Both the position numbers and the translations under genes were made by a program. The notes under the pieces are model-generated. The model did no database searches, had not been told where the DNA came from, and saw only the letters and a list, made by a program, of their open reading frames with translations. From Rikenellaceae bacterium (GTDB lineage Bacteria; Bacteroidota; Bacteroidia; Bacteroidales; UBA932), in the NCBI GenBank assembly GCA_900767375.1, contig CAAFYX010000121.1:1-30849 (forward strand): a stretch of DNA of 30,849 nucleotides, written 5' to 3'. Shown one piece after another: positions 16,183 to 24,040 of this stretch (its first letter is position 1; each line of letters begins with the position of its first letter).

Positions 16183-16602
16183 ATGGAATACAACTTAAAA
16201 AGGTTCATCGATGCCCAGAACGACGGGAACACCTACAAGAATGCACTCAAGGAAATAGGAAACGGACAGAAGGAAGGCCACTGGATGTGGTACGTCTTCC
16301 CTCAGCTCAGAGGCCTCGGAAGGTCCGACACCGCAATGTTCTATGGAATAATCGGGAAAGGAGAAGCTAAGGCCTACCTCGCTGACAAGGTCCTCGGCGG
16401 GCGTCTGCGCGAGGCCAGCAACGCCATCGCACAGATACGCGGAAAATCCATCGAAGAGATTCTGGGGCCGGTGGACGCCATGAAGCTCCGCTCGTCCATG
16501 ACCCTGTTCTACGTCGTCTCCGGCAAGGAGGAAGTGTTCAGGAAAGTCCTCGCCAAGTATTTCAACGAAAAGCTCGACCAGAAAACCATAGAAATGTTAT
16601 GA
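16183..16602 (+). CDS. DUF1810 domain protein
   Basis: This 139-residue soluble protein belongs to the DUF1810 family (calpastatin-like helical fold), whose function is unknown. It opens with the standard YNLKRFIDAQ and the strongly conserved GHWMWYVFPQLRGLG (about 32-46). The middle part, SDTAMFYGIIGKGEAKAYL, and the GPVDAMKLRSSMTLFY segment near 95-110 are also typical, so the protein is full length. Its stop overlaps the start of the M23 peptidase gene by 4 nt (ATGA), suggesting coupled translation. It heads the plus-strand run DUF1810-M23-trmO. Confidence 0.9.
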   Translation: MEYNLKRFIDAQNDGNTYKNALKEIGNGQKEGHWMWYVFPQLRGLGRSDTAMFYGIIGKGEAKAYLADKVLGGRLREASNAIAQIRGKSIEEILGPVDAMKLRSSMTLFYVVSGKEEVFRKVLAKYFNEKLDQKTIEML

Positions 16603-17849
16603 GAACAAGAACAGCCCTCCTGACTGCCATACTCATGACTGCAGCCGTCCTTTCTTCAGTATCCTGCAGTTCCAGACGCTCACGCAAAGCAGCCCCCGAG
16701 ATGGCTGGAAACGACTCCATCCCGGCTCTCGGCTTCTGGATTGAGGACTACAGGGGCATCGACGGGGAAATCAGCCAGGGTGAAACCTTCTCAAAACTGA
16801 TGGAAAAGTTCGGCATCGGAGCCGCCAGGTCCTACCAGCTCGCCGAAGTTTCCGAACCGGTTTTCAACGTTACGAAGATTATCGCAGGAAAGACATACAC
16901 CGCGTACTGCGACAGCGTCACCAGCGAACTCAAATACCTCGTCTACAGGCTCGACCGGATCAAGTCGGTGATATTCAGATGCGACGATTCGCTGAAGGTT
17001 TACACATATTCCAAGCCTGTCACAGTATCAAAGAAATACACGGACGTCAGCATCAGTTCCTCGCTCTGGAATGACATGCAGGCGGCCGGATCCTCCCCTC
17101 TCGTGATACTGAAGCTCTCGGACATCTTTGCCTGGACCATAGATTTCTTCGGCCTCAGGGAAAATGACCGTTTCCGTGTGATCTACCAGCAGACGGAATG
17201 CGAAGGAGAGATAATGAGCGTGGACTCCGTCTATTTCGCCTGCTACTCACGCGGCGACAAGGATCTGTACGCAGTGATGTTCGACCAGGGCGACGGAGGG
17301 AACATCTACTGGAACGAGAAAGGAGAAAGCCTGAAGAAAGCATTCCTCAAGGCCCCGCTCGACTTCAAAAGAATATCTTCAGGATTCTCATACCACAGGA
17401 AACATCCTGTGACAGGAGTCGTGAAACCTCATACTGCAGTGGACTACGCCGCACCTACAGGAACACCTGTCAGGACCATCGGTGACGGAACCGTCCTGAG
17501 CGTCGGCTGGGCCGGCGGCGGCGGAAACACAGTGAAGATCCGCCACAACTCCACGTACACCACCAGCTACATGCACCTCTCCAAATATGCTTCAGGCATA
17601 AAGGCGGGCGCGCACGTGACCCAGGGACAGGTTATCGGCTACGTCGGAATGACCGGCACCGCCACCGGCCCGCACCTGGACTTCCGCGTCTACAAGAACG
17701 GCACCGCAATCAATCCATTGACAATGGATTCGCCGTCCGCTGACCCGATCCAGGAGAAGAACCTCCCGGCCCTGAAAGCTGCCTTCGAGGGTTATGTAGC
17801 AGAAATGGAACGCCTGTCCGGCTCCAAGCAAAGCCAGAGCGAAGAATGA
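16599..17849 (+). CDS. M23-family peptidase lipoprotein (LytM-like)
   Basis: This 416-residue lipoprotein has a signal peptide ending SSVSC (C23), followed by basic residues, so it is probably held on the periplasmic side of a membrane. Residues 60-250 look like the N-terminal accessory domains of M23 endopeptidases. The peptidase domain occupies about 255-375. H278 and D282 (HTAVD) and H326 (YMHLSKY) are present. The usual HxH is HLD (H359, D361), so the last zinc ligand is an aspartate. The same variant is, as far as I recall, common in Bacteroidota relatives, so it may still be active. Cutting peptidoglycan cross-links is the likely role; a regulatory role cannot be excluded. Both ends overlap the neighbouring genes by 4 nt. 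Confidence 0.88.
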   Translation: MRTRTALLTAILMTAAVLSSVSCSSRRSRKAAPEMAGNDSIPALGFWIEDYRGIDGEISQGETFSKLMEKFGIGAARSYQLAEVSEPVFNVTKIIAGKTYTAYCDSVTSELKYLVYRLDRIKSVIFRCDDSLKVYTYSKPVTVSKKYTDVSISSSLWNDMQAAGSSPLVILKLSDIFAWTIDFFGLRENDRFRVIYQQTECEGEIMSVDSVYFACYSRGDKDLYAVMFDQGDGGNIYWNEKGESLKKAFLKAPLDFKRISSGFSYHRKHPVTGVVKPHTAVDYAAPTGTPVRTIGDGTVLSVGWAGGGGNTVKIRHNSTYTTSYMHLSKYASGIKAGAHVTQGQVIGYVGMTGTATGPHLDFRVYKNGTAINPLTMDSPSADPIQEKNLPALKAAFEGYVAEMERLSGSKQSQSEE

Positions 17850-18547
17850 CACTTGAGCCGGTAGCATATTTCAGGTCCCCTTTCACCAGCAAGTTCGGCA
17901 TCCCGCGCCAGAGCGGCCTGGTGGAGGAACTGCGCGGCGAAATCCACTTCGCAGAGAAATACCGCCGCAAGGAAGCCTTGAAAGGACTTGAAGGCTTCGA
18001 CTGGATATGGCTCATCTGGGAGTTCTCCGCGAACCGACCGACAAAGGACAATTCCTGGCAGCCGACCGTCCGCCCACCGAGGCTCGGCGGCAACGCCTCG
18101 ATGGGCGTGTTCGCCACCCGCTCCCCTTTCCGCCCGAACCCGCTCGGGCTTTCGAGCGTAAGAATTGAAAGAATCGACTTCGACTGCGCCGATGCGCCTG
18201 TCATCCATGTCCTCGGTGCAGACCTGATGGACGGCACACCGATCTTCGACATCAAGCCCTACGTGACCTACGCCGACTCGCATCCGGAAGCCGCCAGCGG
18301 CTTCGTGGACGCAAACGAATGGCATCCTCTGGAAGTCGAAGTCCCGGAAGATATCAAGAAACAACTGGCTGAATCTCTGAACAAAGAAGACCTCGAAGCT
18401 CTGGAGAAAGCCCTGTCACTGGACCCGCGCCCGCACTACGCAGAAGACGGGGACAGGGTCTACGGCATGCCGTTCAAGGGCCTGGACATCCGCTTCAAGG
18501 TGACGGACGGAAAACTGACCGTCACCGGTTTTCTCCGCATATCCTAG
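17846..18547 (+). CDS. trmO: tRNA (N6-threonylcarbamoyladenosine(37)-N6)-methyltransferase TrmO
   Basis: TrmO (YaeB/TsaA) uses S-adenosylmethionine to methylate t6A37 in tRNA-Thr. The 233-residue protein has the beta-barrel methyltransferase domain (1 to about 150) with the signature GVFATRSPFRPNPLGLSSV at 87-105 and DIKPYVTYAD in the region of the active site. The C-terminal part (about 160-233), with DPRPHYAEDG and the closing KLTVTGF strand, matches the small second domain of the family. The start overlaps the M23 peptidase gene by 4 nt. The 3' end overlaps the convergent hydrolase gene by 26 bp. Confidence 0.94.
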   Translation: MTLEPVAYFRSPFTSKFGIPRQSGLVEELRGEIHFAEKYRRKEALKGLEGFDWIWLIWEFSANRPTKDNSWQPTVRPPRLGGNASMGVFATRSPFRPNPLGLSSVRIERIDFDCADAPVIHVLGADLMDGTPIFDIKPYVTYADSHPEAASGFVDANEWHPLEVEVPEDIKKQLAESLNKEDLEALEKALSLDPRPHYAEDGDRVYGMPFKGLDIRFKVTDGKLTVTGFLRIS

Positions 18548-19538
18548 CGAAGAAGGTCATCACGTCGTTCCAGTCCTTGAAGGTATCGGAGCCGAACTCC
18601 ACCATCGTCCCCAGGAAACCGCCGCCTCCGCAGACATCAGGATGCGCATCCACCATATAGTCCGCCATCAGCTGCTCCTTGTGGGTGGTCAATGTAATCC
18701 TGTTCCACGCCGGCACACCGATATGCTCCTCAACCCACCTCCGCCTCTCATCCATCGCCTCCCACTTGTCACAGTCCCCGCAAACGACGAACTGAAGGTC
18801 AAAGCGTTCAAACAGGAACTCCACGCCCTTCAAGGCCGCTCCGACCGCCTCTCCGTTGTGGCTGAAACGCAGCACATCGTCGAAGCATACCGCCACGGAA
18901 GGCCTGGAAGTCCCGTTCTGCCTGTCATCTATCATCTGAACCACCGGGAGCACTGAATGTAGCAGAGCCGAGTCATTCAGATAATGCTCACCGTCGAAAA
19001 CGATGCACTGCGGATAATGCTCACGCGTCATGTCATGGGTATGCACCAATGTATCGCGCCTGCCGAACAGGGCGAAAACACGCTTGCGCTCATCCTCGTC
19101 CACACGGCTGAAGCACCTCGACGAAACGTCCCGGAATGCCTCAAGAAGGGCCTTGTTCACGAGAAAATCCGTCTGCCCGTCCTGCCGCGGATTATGGAAT
19201 TCGCGGCGCCCGAGACCATTGTTCTTGAGGATGGTATCAGCCAGCTGGAACGCCGGGTTCACAAGGATGCGGTCAATGCCGCACAGGAGTTCGGCGTACA
19301 TCGCACCCATAGAAGTCCCTATCACAAGGTCTGGATGGACTTCAGCGGCGAGGCCCTCCAGAAAGGACACGGCCTCATGCGGATCCACCGGGATGTCCGG
19401 GGCAATGATTTCAGCTGAAGGCAGCAGCAGGCGCAGGGCCCTTACAGTCCCGCTCTGCCCGCTGCTGGCGAAACCATGGAGATAAAGAATCTTTTTTCCG
19501 GACATCAGCGACGGACGCGCATATTCGTACAATTCCAT
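18522..19538 (-). CDS. YqiA/YcfP-like alpha/beta hydrolase fused to a degenerate NT5C/HAD-like domain
   Basis: This predicted 338-residue protein has two parts. Residues 15-200 are a small alpha/beta hydrolase of the YqiA/YcfP type, with LYLHGFASSG at 18-27, the nucleophile elbow GTSMGA (S76) and the C-terminal GEHY histidine (H185). Residues 213-335 resemble the 5'(3')-deoxyribonucleotidase branch of the HAD superfamily, with MDERRRWVEEHIG, THKEQLMADY and a closing VEFGSDTFKDWNDVM. The HAD motif I reads AVCFDDVL, so the nucleophilic aspartate position is C218. Motif IV (VDAHPDV) is also weak. I chose the ATG at 19538; a later ATG at 19505 is possible. The substrate is unknown. Confidence 0.75.
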   Translation of the reverse strand: MELYEYARPSLMSGKKILYLHGFASSGQSGTVRALRLLLPSAEIIAPDIPVDPHEAVSFLEGLAAEVHPDLVIGTSMGAMYAELLCGIDRILVNPAFQLADTILKNNGLGRREFHNPRQDGQTDFLVNKALLEAFRDVSSRCFSRVDEDERKRVFALFGRRDTLVHTHDMTREHYPQCIVFDGEHYLNDSALLHSVLPVVQMIDDRQNGTSRPSVAVCFDDVLRFSHNGEAVGAALKGVEFLFERFDLQFVVCGDCDKWEAMDERRRWVEEHIGVPAWNRITLTTHKEQLMADYMVDAHPDVCGGGGFLGTMVEFGSDTFKDWNDVMTFFARICGENR

Positions 19539-19558
19539 TTCAATTCGGATTATTGTAA

Positions 19559-19566
19559 CAAAATTA
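19559..19566 (-). promoter_or_regulatory. Bacteroidales -7 box for the YqiA-HAD gene
   Basis: The minus strand reads TAATTTTG, an exact TAnnTTTG match, 20 nt before the chosen ATG at 19538. A -33 TTTG exists only at a wider spacing (27 nt). Confidence 0.4.
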
Positions 19567-19579
19567 ACAAATAATCTCG

Positions 19580-19587
19580 TATCTTCG
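19580..19587 (+). promoter_or_regulatory. Promoter-like -7 box for the SEC-C gene
   Basis: TATCTTCG differs from TAnnTTTG at one base and lies 18 nt before the ATG at 19606. A TTG at 19553-19555 is 24 nt upstream. This short gap carries two divergent promoter-like boxes. Confidence 0.4.
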
Positions 19588-19605
19588 CAGTCACAAATCA
19601 CGATT

Positions 19606-20787
19606 ATGGACGAAGGACTGACCAAATATCTCAGCAGGCTGACGAAGGATGAGCTCCATTATCTCCTCCGTTTCTTCGAGCAGGACCCGGGAAAGAATCC
19701 CAAGAAAGCCGAGCTCGTGGAGCGTGCCGTGGACCTGATAGGAGGCCATCCTGTGGGCTGGCTGTTCCTGCTGCCGGAGCGCGACCTTCTGCTCATCAAA
19801 AGGCTGGTGGAAGCCGGACCGGGAGCCTGGGTCGAGATGGATATGCCCGACTACCCTTCCGTGCTCGAGATCCTGGGACTTATCAATGTGGATGACACCA
19901 TCGAGGAGATGCCCGTCACCGCCAGCATCGATGCATCCGTCTATCTGCCGGTCTGCATGTTCGTGGACAAAGTCATACACGACAAGGAGGAGAACGGTGA
20001 CTTCATGAAGGAAAGGACTGCTCTCGGACTGATGAACCTTTACGGAGCGATAACGGTCAGGGAGTATGTCGAAACGGCCTTCGACCTTTACGGAGATACG
20101 GAAGAGGCCAAAAGGAAAGCAGTGGAGCTGCTCGAAAGCCGGGCCGTCGCCATGCAGCAGGTGTATTATGACGATGAAGCCTGGATAGTGTCTCCTTACG
20201 CCGTCCATTTCGAGCAGATAATCGAGTCCAGAAAGAAGTTCGACGAAATAAAGGACTATGCCGGTTTCAGCTGGATGGACGCCCTGGACGCAGGCTTGCG
20301 CAATCCGTTCTGCGCCGCTTGCTGCGGCAGCCCCGAGTACGAGGAACTGTATAACGTTCTGGAGCACCTGGGCTATGAAAAGGATGAGATACTGGAGGAA
20401 ATCAGCGACATCTGGTTCAACTCCCAGTTCGCTATGGACGACGAGTTCACCAGCGCCGTGTTCAGAAGCATCAACGACTGCATAGACAGCATCGAGTCCT
20501 TCCAGGTGTACCGCAAGTACATCGACATAGTCGCGGCATACGCCAATTCCATTCCGAAATGGCTGCTCAAAGGTCACACCTCTGACGAGGTCAATTTCCT
20601 CAAGCTCAGCATAAAAGTCGAAGAGGATGCAGCCGGCGCCAACGAAATGTGGGACAATGCCAAGCCGAACCCTCTTCAAGAATTCTATAAATACAACATG
20701 GCCGTCCAGCACGTCGCGCCCGACGATCCATGCCCTTGCGGCAGCGGCCTTTCGTACTGCCGCTGCCACGGCAAGGTGTTAAACTAG
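19606..20787 (+). CDS. SEC-C zinc-motif protein of unknown function
   Basis: The 393-residue soluble protein ends in a SEC-C type zinc-binding motif, CPCGSGLSYCRCHG at 376-389. This is the short motif found at the C terminus of SecA and many other proteins, with an extra cysteine at 385. The first 370 residues are mostly helical and rich in acidic residues. Visible parts include LTKDELHYLLRFFEQDPG near the start and a CAACCGSPEYEELYNVLEHLG segment near 227-247. I do not recognise this part as a known domain. A role linked to translation or SecA/ribosome binding can only be guessed. The last 9 bp overlap the 3' end of gcvPB on the opposite strand. Confidence 0.75.
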   Translation: MDEGLTKYLSRLTKDELHYLLRFFEQDPGKNPKKAELVERAVDLIGGHPVGWLFLLPERDLLLIKRLVEAGPGAWVEMDMPDYPSVLEILGLINVDDTIEEMPVTASIDASVYLPVCMFVDKVIHDKEENGDFMKERTALGLMNLYGAITVREYVETAFDLYGDTEEAKRKAVELLESRAVAMQQVYYDDEAWIVSPYAVHFEQIIESRKKFDEIKDYAGFSWMDALDAGLRNPFCAACCGSPEYEELYNVLEHLGYEKDEILEEISDIWFNSQFAMDDEFTSAVFRSINDCIDSIESFQVYRKYIDIVAAYANSIPKWLLKGHTSDEVNFLKLSIKVEEDAAGANEMWDNAKPNPLQEFYKYNMAVQHVAPDDPCPCGSGLSYCRCHGKVLN

Positions 20788-22332
20788 CCCATCCTGATAC
20801 TTGAGCACAGGATTCCTGGCCGCGGCCGTTTCATCAGGCCGCGACACCGGAGTGTTGTGCGGAGCCAGATGGAGGATGTCAGGATCCTCGGCGGCTTCGA
20901 GCGCAATGGTGTGCATGACATCGATGAATGCATCCAGTGTCTCCTTTGACTCCGTCTCCGTCGGCTCGATCATAATGGCCTGATGGAAAAGCAGAGGGAA
21001 GTAGATGGTAGGAGCATGGAAACCGAAGTCGAGGAGTCTCTTGGCCACATCCAGCGTGGTGGCTCCCGGCTTGCCCGTGGAGGATCCGTCATCGACGAGT
21101 CCGTCGAAGACGAACTCATGCTTGCAGACCGACGGGATAGGAAGCTTGTATGCGTCTTTGAGGCTTTCCTTGATATAGTTGGCCCCCAGCGTGGCAAGCT
21201 TTCCTGCCATCTTCACGTTCTGGCGGCCGAGCATCAGGATATATGTGTACGCCCTGAGGATCACGCCGAAATTGCCCATGAATGCAGACACACGGCCGGC
21301 GGAAAGGTCTGAGCCGCCGACGATGTGGTAGCGGCCGTCATTGTCCTTGGTGACAGTAGGAGCCGGCAGATGGGCTGCGAGCTTGCCGCACACTCCGACA
21401 GGTCCGGAACCGGGACCGCCACCGCCGTGAGGGGTGGAGAAGGTCTTGTGGAGGTTCAGGTGCATTATGTCGAATCCCATGTCGCCGGGACGGACCACTC
21501 CGAGGAGCGGGTTCATATTGGCCCCGTCATAGTAGAGGAGGCCGCCGCAGCCGTGGACAAGGGAGGCGATTTCCTTGATATCACGCTCGAACAGTCCGAG
21601 GGTGTTGGGATTGGTCATCATGATGCCGGCGATGTCCGGTCCGAGGAGCGGCTTGAGGTCTTCGACGTCGACGAGGCCGTCGGCCTTGGACTTGACCTCG
21701 ACTATTTCAAGGCCGCATACTGCGGCTGAAGCCGGGTTCGTGCCGTGGGCGCTGTCCGGGACGATGACCTTGGTCCTGGCATGATCCCCGCGGGACATGT
21801 GATAGCTTCTCATGACCATGAGGCCTGTGAGCTCGCCGTGGGCGCCTGCACAAGGGTTGAGCGTGAAGCGCTCCATTCCTGTGATGGCGGCGAGGGATTT
21901 CTCCATTTCGTAGTACACCTCGAGGACGCCCTGGACGGTGCTTTCGTCCTGGAGAGGGTGTATCCCCTGGAATGCCGGGAGGTTGGCTATCTCCTCGTTT
22001 ATCTTAGGGTTGTACTTCATCGTGCAGCTTCCGAGAGGATAGAATCCGGTATCGACTCCGAAGTTCATCTGGGACAGGTTGGTGTAGTGTCTGACCACAT
22101 CCATCTCGCTGACCTCCGGCAGCGCCGGTGCCTCAGTTCTTATCAGTTTGCTTGGTATACGCTCCGCGGAAGCTCCGATTTTCTCCGCTGAAAACGCTCC
22201 GAAAACCGGACTTCCGTCTCCGCTATCTGACAAGAAAGCTGCCGCGGAACCGCCCATAAAGCTATCAGGGAGGGAGAAAGCGGTTCTGCCGGGTTTCGAA
22301 AGTTCGAATATGAGTTTGTCGTAGTATTTCAT
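20779..22332 (-). CDS. gcvPB: Glycine dehydrogenase (decarboxylating) subunit 2, GcvPB
   Basis: This is the second half of the P protein, the PLP-dependent glycine decarboxylase of the glycine cleavage system. The 517 residues include VDTGFYPLGSCTMKYNP at 93-109, GAHGELTG at 163-170, PDSAHGTNPAS at 192-202, YYDGANMN near 267-274 and the PLP lysine in HLNLHKTFSTPHGGGGPG (K296). Compared with typical GcvPB proteins, the region between the start and the RHY motif is about 30 residues longer: residues 24-60 form a Gly/Ser/Ala-rich stretch. The gene starts 2 nt after gcvPA and is last of the gcv set. Its end overlaps the SEC-C gene by 9 bp. Confidence 0.95.
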   Translation of the reverse strand: MKYYDKLIFELSKPGRTAFSLPDSFMGGSAAAFLSDSGDGSPVFGAFSAEKIGASAERIPSKLIRTEAPALPEVSEMDVVRHYTNLSQMNFGVDTGFYPLGSCTMKYNPKINEEIANLPAFQGIHPLQDESTVQGVLEVYYEMEKSLAAITGMERFTLNPCAGAHGELTGLMVMRSYHMSRGDHARTKVIVPDSAHGTNPASAAVCGLEIVEVKSKADGLVDVEDLKPLLGPDIAGIMMTNPNTLGLFERDIKEIASLVHGCGGLLYYDGANMNPLLGVVRPGDMGFDIMHLNLHKTFSTPHGGGGPGSGPVGVCGKLAAHLPAPTVTKDNDGRYHIVGGSDLSAGRVSAFMGNFGVILRAYTYILMLGRQNVKMAGKLATLGANYIKESLKDAYKLPIPSVCKHEFVFDGLVDDGSSTGKPGATTLDVAKRLLDFGFHAPTIYFPLLFHQAIMIEPTETESKETLDAFIDVMHTIALEAAEDPDILHLAPHNTPVSRPDETAAARNPVLKYQDGLV

Positions 22333-22334
22333 GG

Positions 22335-23657
22335 TCAGGCCTCCTTTACTGCAGCCACCAGGGCATCGATCTCGGCCCGGGTGCGTTTTTCGGTTACACA
22401 GAAACTTACATAGCCGTCACCGGTATCGAGGGCTGCAAAGAAGCCGGCCCGGCAGAGCTTGTCCTGAAGGGACTTCACGTCCACAAGAGGCTTGAGGACA
22501 AACTCCTTCAGGAAAGGCTTGTCGAACGCAGGGGCGAACTTGCCGGTCTTCAGAAGCTCGTCATACAGGTAATGGCCCCCCTCGAAGGACAGTTCATTGA
22601 CCTTCTTCATGCCCTGAGGGCCCATCAGCGACAGGTACACTGTCACGAAAAGCGCCATCAGTGACTGATTAGAGCAGATGTTGGAAGTGGCCTTCTCGCG
22701 GCGGATATGCTGCTCGCGGGCCTGAAGGGTCAGAACGAAGGAACGTTTGCCCGAAGGATCGACCGTCTGGCCGACGATACGTCCCGGGAGCTTGCGCATA
22801 TAGTCCTTGCGGCATGCCATGAAGCCCACATAAGGGCCTCCGAAGCACATAGGGATGCCGAGCGGCTGGCCGTCGCCGACAGCGATGTCGGCCCCCCACT
22901 CGGCCGGAGTCTTAAGCACAGAAAGTGCAGAAGGGTCACAGTACTCGACCAGAACAGCCTTCTGCTCATGAAGGGCGTCGGCGAAACCGTCGAGGTCCTC
23001 GATGATGCCGTAGCGGTTGATGCCTGGAACAATCGCGCCAGCCACGTCACCGCACTCCATAGCCTTGCGGAGGCTCTCAAGAGAGGTCCTGCCATCCACG
23101 GTGTCAATGAAGGCGATACTGGTTCCGAAATACTTCGCGTAAGTCCTGACAGTCTCTATTACGTTCGGAAGGAGCGCGCTGGAAAGAAGGACTGTGTTCT
23201 TCTTCTTGGCGCACGCCACCGCCATACGCATAGCCTCGGCCGCTGCGGTAGGGCCGTCATACATGGAGGCGTTGCTCACGTCGAGGCCGGTCAGGGCGCA
23301 GATCATGCTCTGGAACTCGAAGATGTATCTGAGAGTACCCTGGGAGATCTCGCACTGATAAGGAGTATATGCAGTCAGGAACTCCGAACGGGATATGATG
23401 TAAGGCACCACCGACGGAGTGTAATGGTCATAGGCACCGGCGCCCACGAAGACCTTGAGAGCGGAATTCTTCGCGGCGAGACCCTCAAAAAAAGCACGCA
23501 CTTCCTGTTCAGAAAGTGCGTCCGGGAGGTCATACTCCCCCTTGTAGATGAAATCCGCAGGCACATCGGCATAGAGGTCGTCCAGTGACGACACGCCTAT
23601 GCGGTCCAGCATCTGCCTGATATCATCCTCAGTATGAGGAAAATAGGAAAAGCCCAT
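22335..23657 (-). CDS. gcvPA: Glycine dehydrogenase (decarboxylating) subunit 1, GcvPA
   Basis: This is the first half of the split P protein. The 440-residue protein begins YFPHTEDDIRQMLDRIG, typical of GcvPA. It has the conserved FLGAG-equivalent FVGAGAYDHYTPSVVP (about 70-85), the ISQGTLRYIFEFQSMICALTG region (about 104-124), SMYDGPTAAAEAM near 131-143, and the GQPLGIPMCFGGPYVGFMA and QAREQHIRREKATSNICSNQ segments in the C-terminal third. Length is normal. It lies 1 nt after gcvH and 2 nt before gcvPB. Together with GcvPB it forms the heterotetrameric decarboxylase that loads glycine onto the lipoyl arm of GcvH. Confidence 0.96.
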   Translation of the reverse strand: MGFSYFPHTEDDIRQMLDRIGVSSLDDLYADVPADFIYKGEYDLPDALSEQEVRAFFEGLAAKNSALKVFVGAGAYDHYTPSVVPYIISRSEFLTAYTPYQCEISQGTLRYIFEFQSMICALTGLDVSNASMYDGPTAAAEAMRMAVACAKKKNTVLLSSALLPNVIETVRTYAKYFGTSIAFIDTVDGRTSLESLRKAMECGDVAGAIVPGINRYGIIEDLDGFADALHEQKAVLVEYCDPSALSVLKTPAEWGADIAVGDGQPLGIPMCFGGPYVGFMACRKDYMRKLPGRIVGQTVDPSGKRSFVLTLQAREQHIRREKATSNICSNQSLMALFVTVYLSLMGPQGMKKVNELSFEGGHYLYDELLKTGKFAPAFDKPFLKEFVLKPLVDVKSLQDKLCRAGFFAALDTGDGYVSFCVTEKRTRAEIDALVAAVKEA

Positions 23658-23658
23658 A

Positions 23659-24036
23659 TTATTTTGCGATTTCAGCGTAAGCGGCAGGGCTGAGGAGGCT
23701 GTCGAGCTCGGAGGTATCGCTCATCTCAACCTTGATGATCCAAGCGCCGTAAGGGTCCTGGTTGATGGTCTCAGGAGCATCCTCCAGAGCGGAATTGACG
23801 CCGATGACGGTTCCGGAAACCGGAGAATACAGCTCGCTGGAGGCCTTCACGCTCTCCAGGGCGCCGAAATCCTCACCTTTGGTCACCTCATCGTCCACAT
23901 CAGGCATATCTACATAGGTGATGTCACCCATCTCAGCCTGAGCGAAATCAGAAACACCGATAATGGCTACGTTGCCGTCAATCTTCACCCACTCGTGGGA
24001 ATCGCTGTAAAGCAGTCCTTCTAAAATCTTTGACAT
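23659..24036 (-). CDS. gcvH: Glycine cleavage system H protein
   Basis: GcvH is the lipoylated shuttle protein of the glycine cleavage system. The 125-residue protein has the lipoylation segment GALESVKASSELYSPVSG with K64 as the attachment lysine, preceded by GDITYVDMPDVDDEV and followed by the PYGAWIIKVEMSD strand. The ATG at 24036 gives the family-typical start (MSKILEGLLYS). The frame also runs upstream to 24087 without matching the family. It starts 4 nt after gcvT and ends 1 nt before gcvPA. Confidence 0.96.
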   Translation of the reverse strand: MSKILEGLLYSDSHEWVKIDGNVAIIGVSDFAQAEMGDITYVDMPDVDDEVTKGEDFGALESVKASSELYSPVSGTVIGVNSALEDAPETINQDPYGAWIIKVEMSDTSELDSLLSPAAYAEIAK

Positions 24037-24040
24037 ATCT

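Noticed and set aside
19539..19625. N-terminal extension of the YqiA-HAD protein from a TTG at 19625
   Set aside because: It would overlap the start of the divergent SEC-C gene and its promoter; the added residues show no family pattern.
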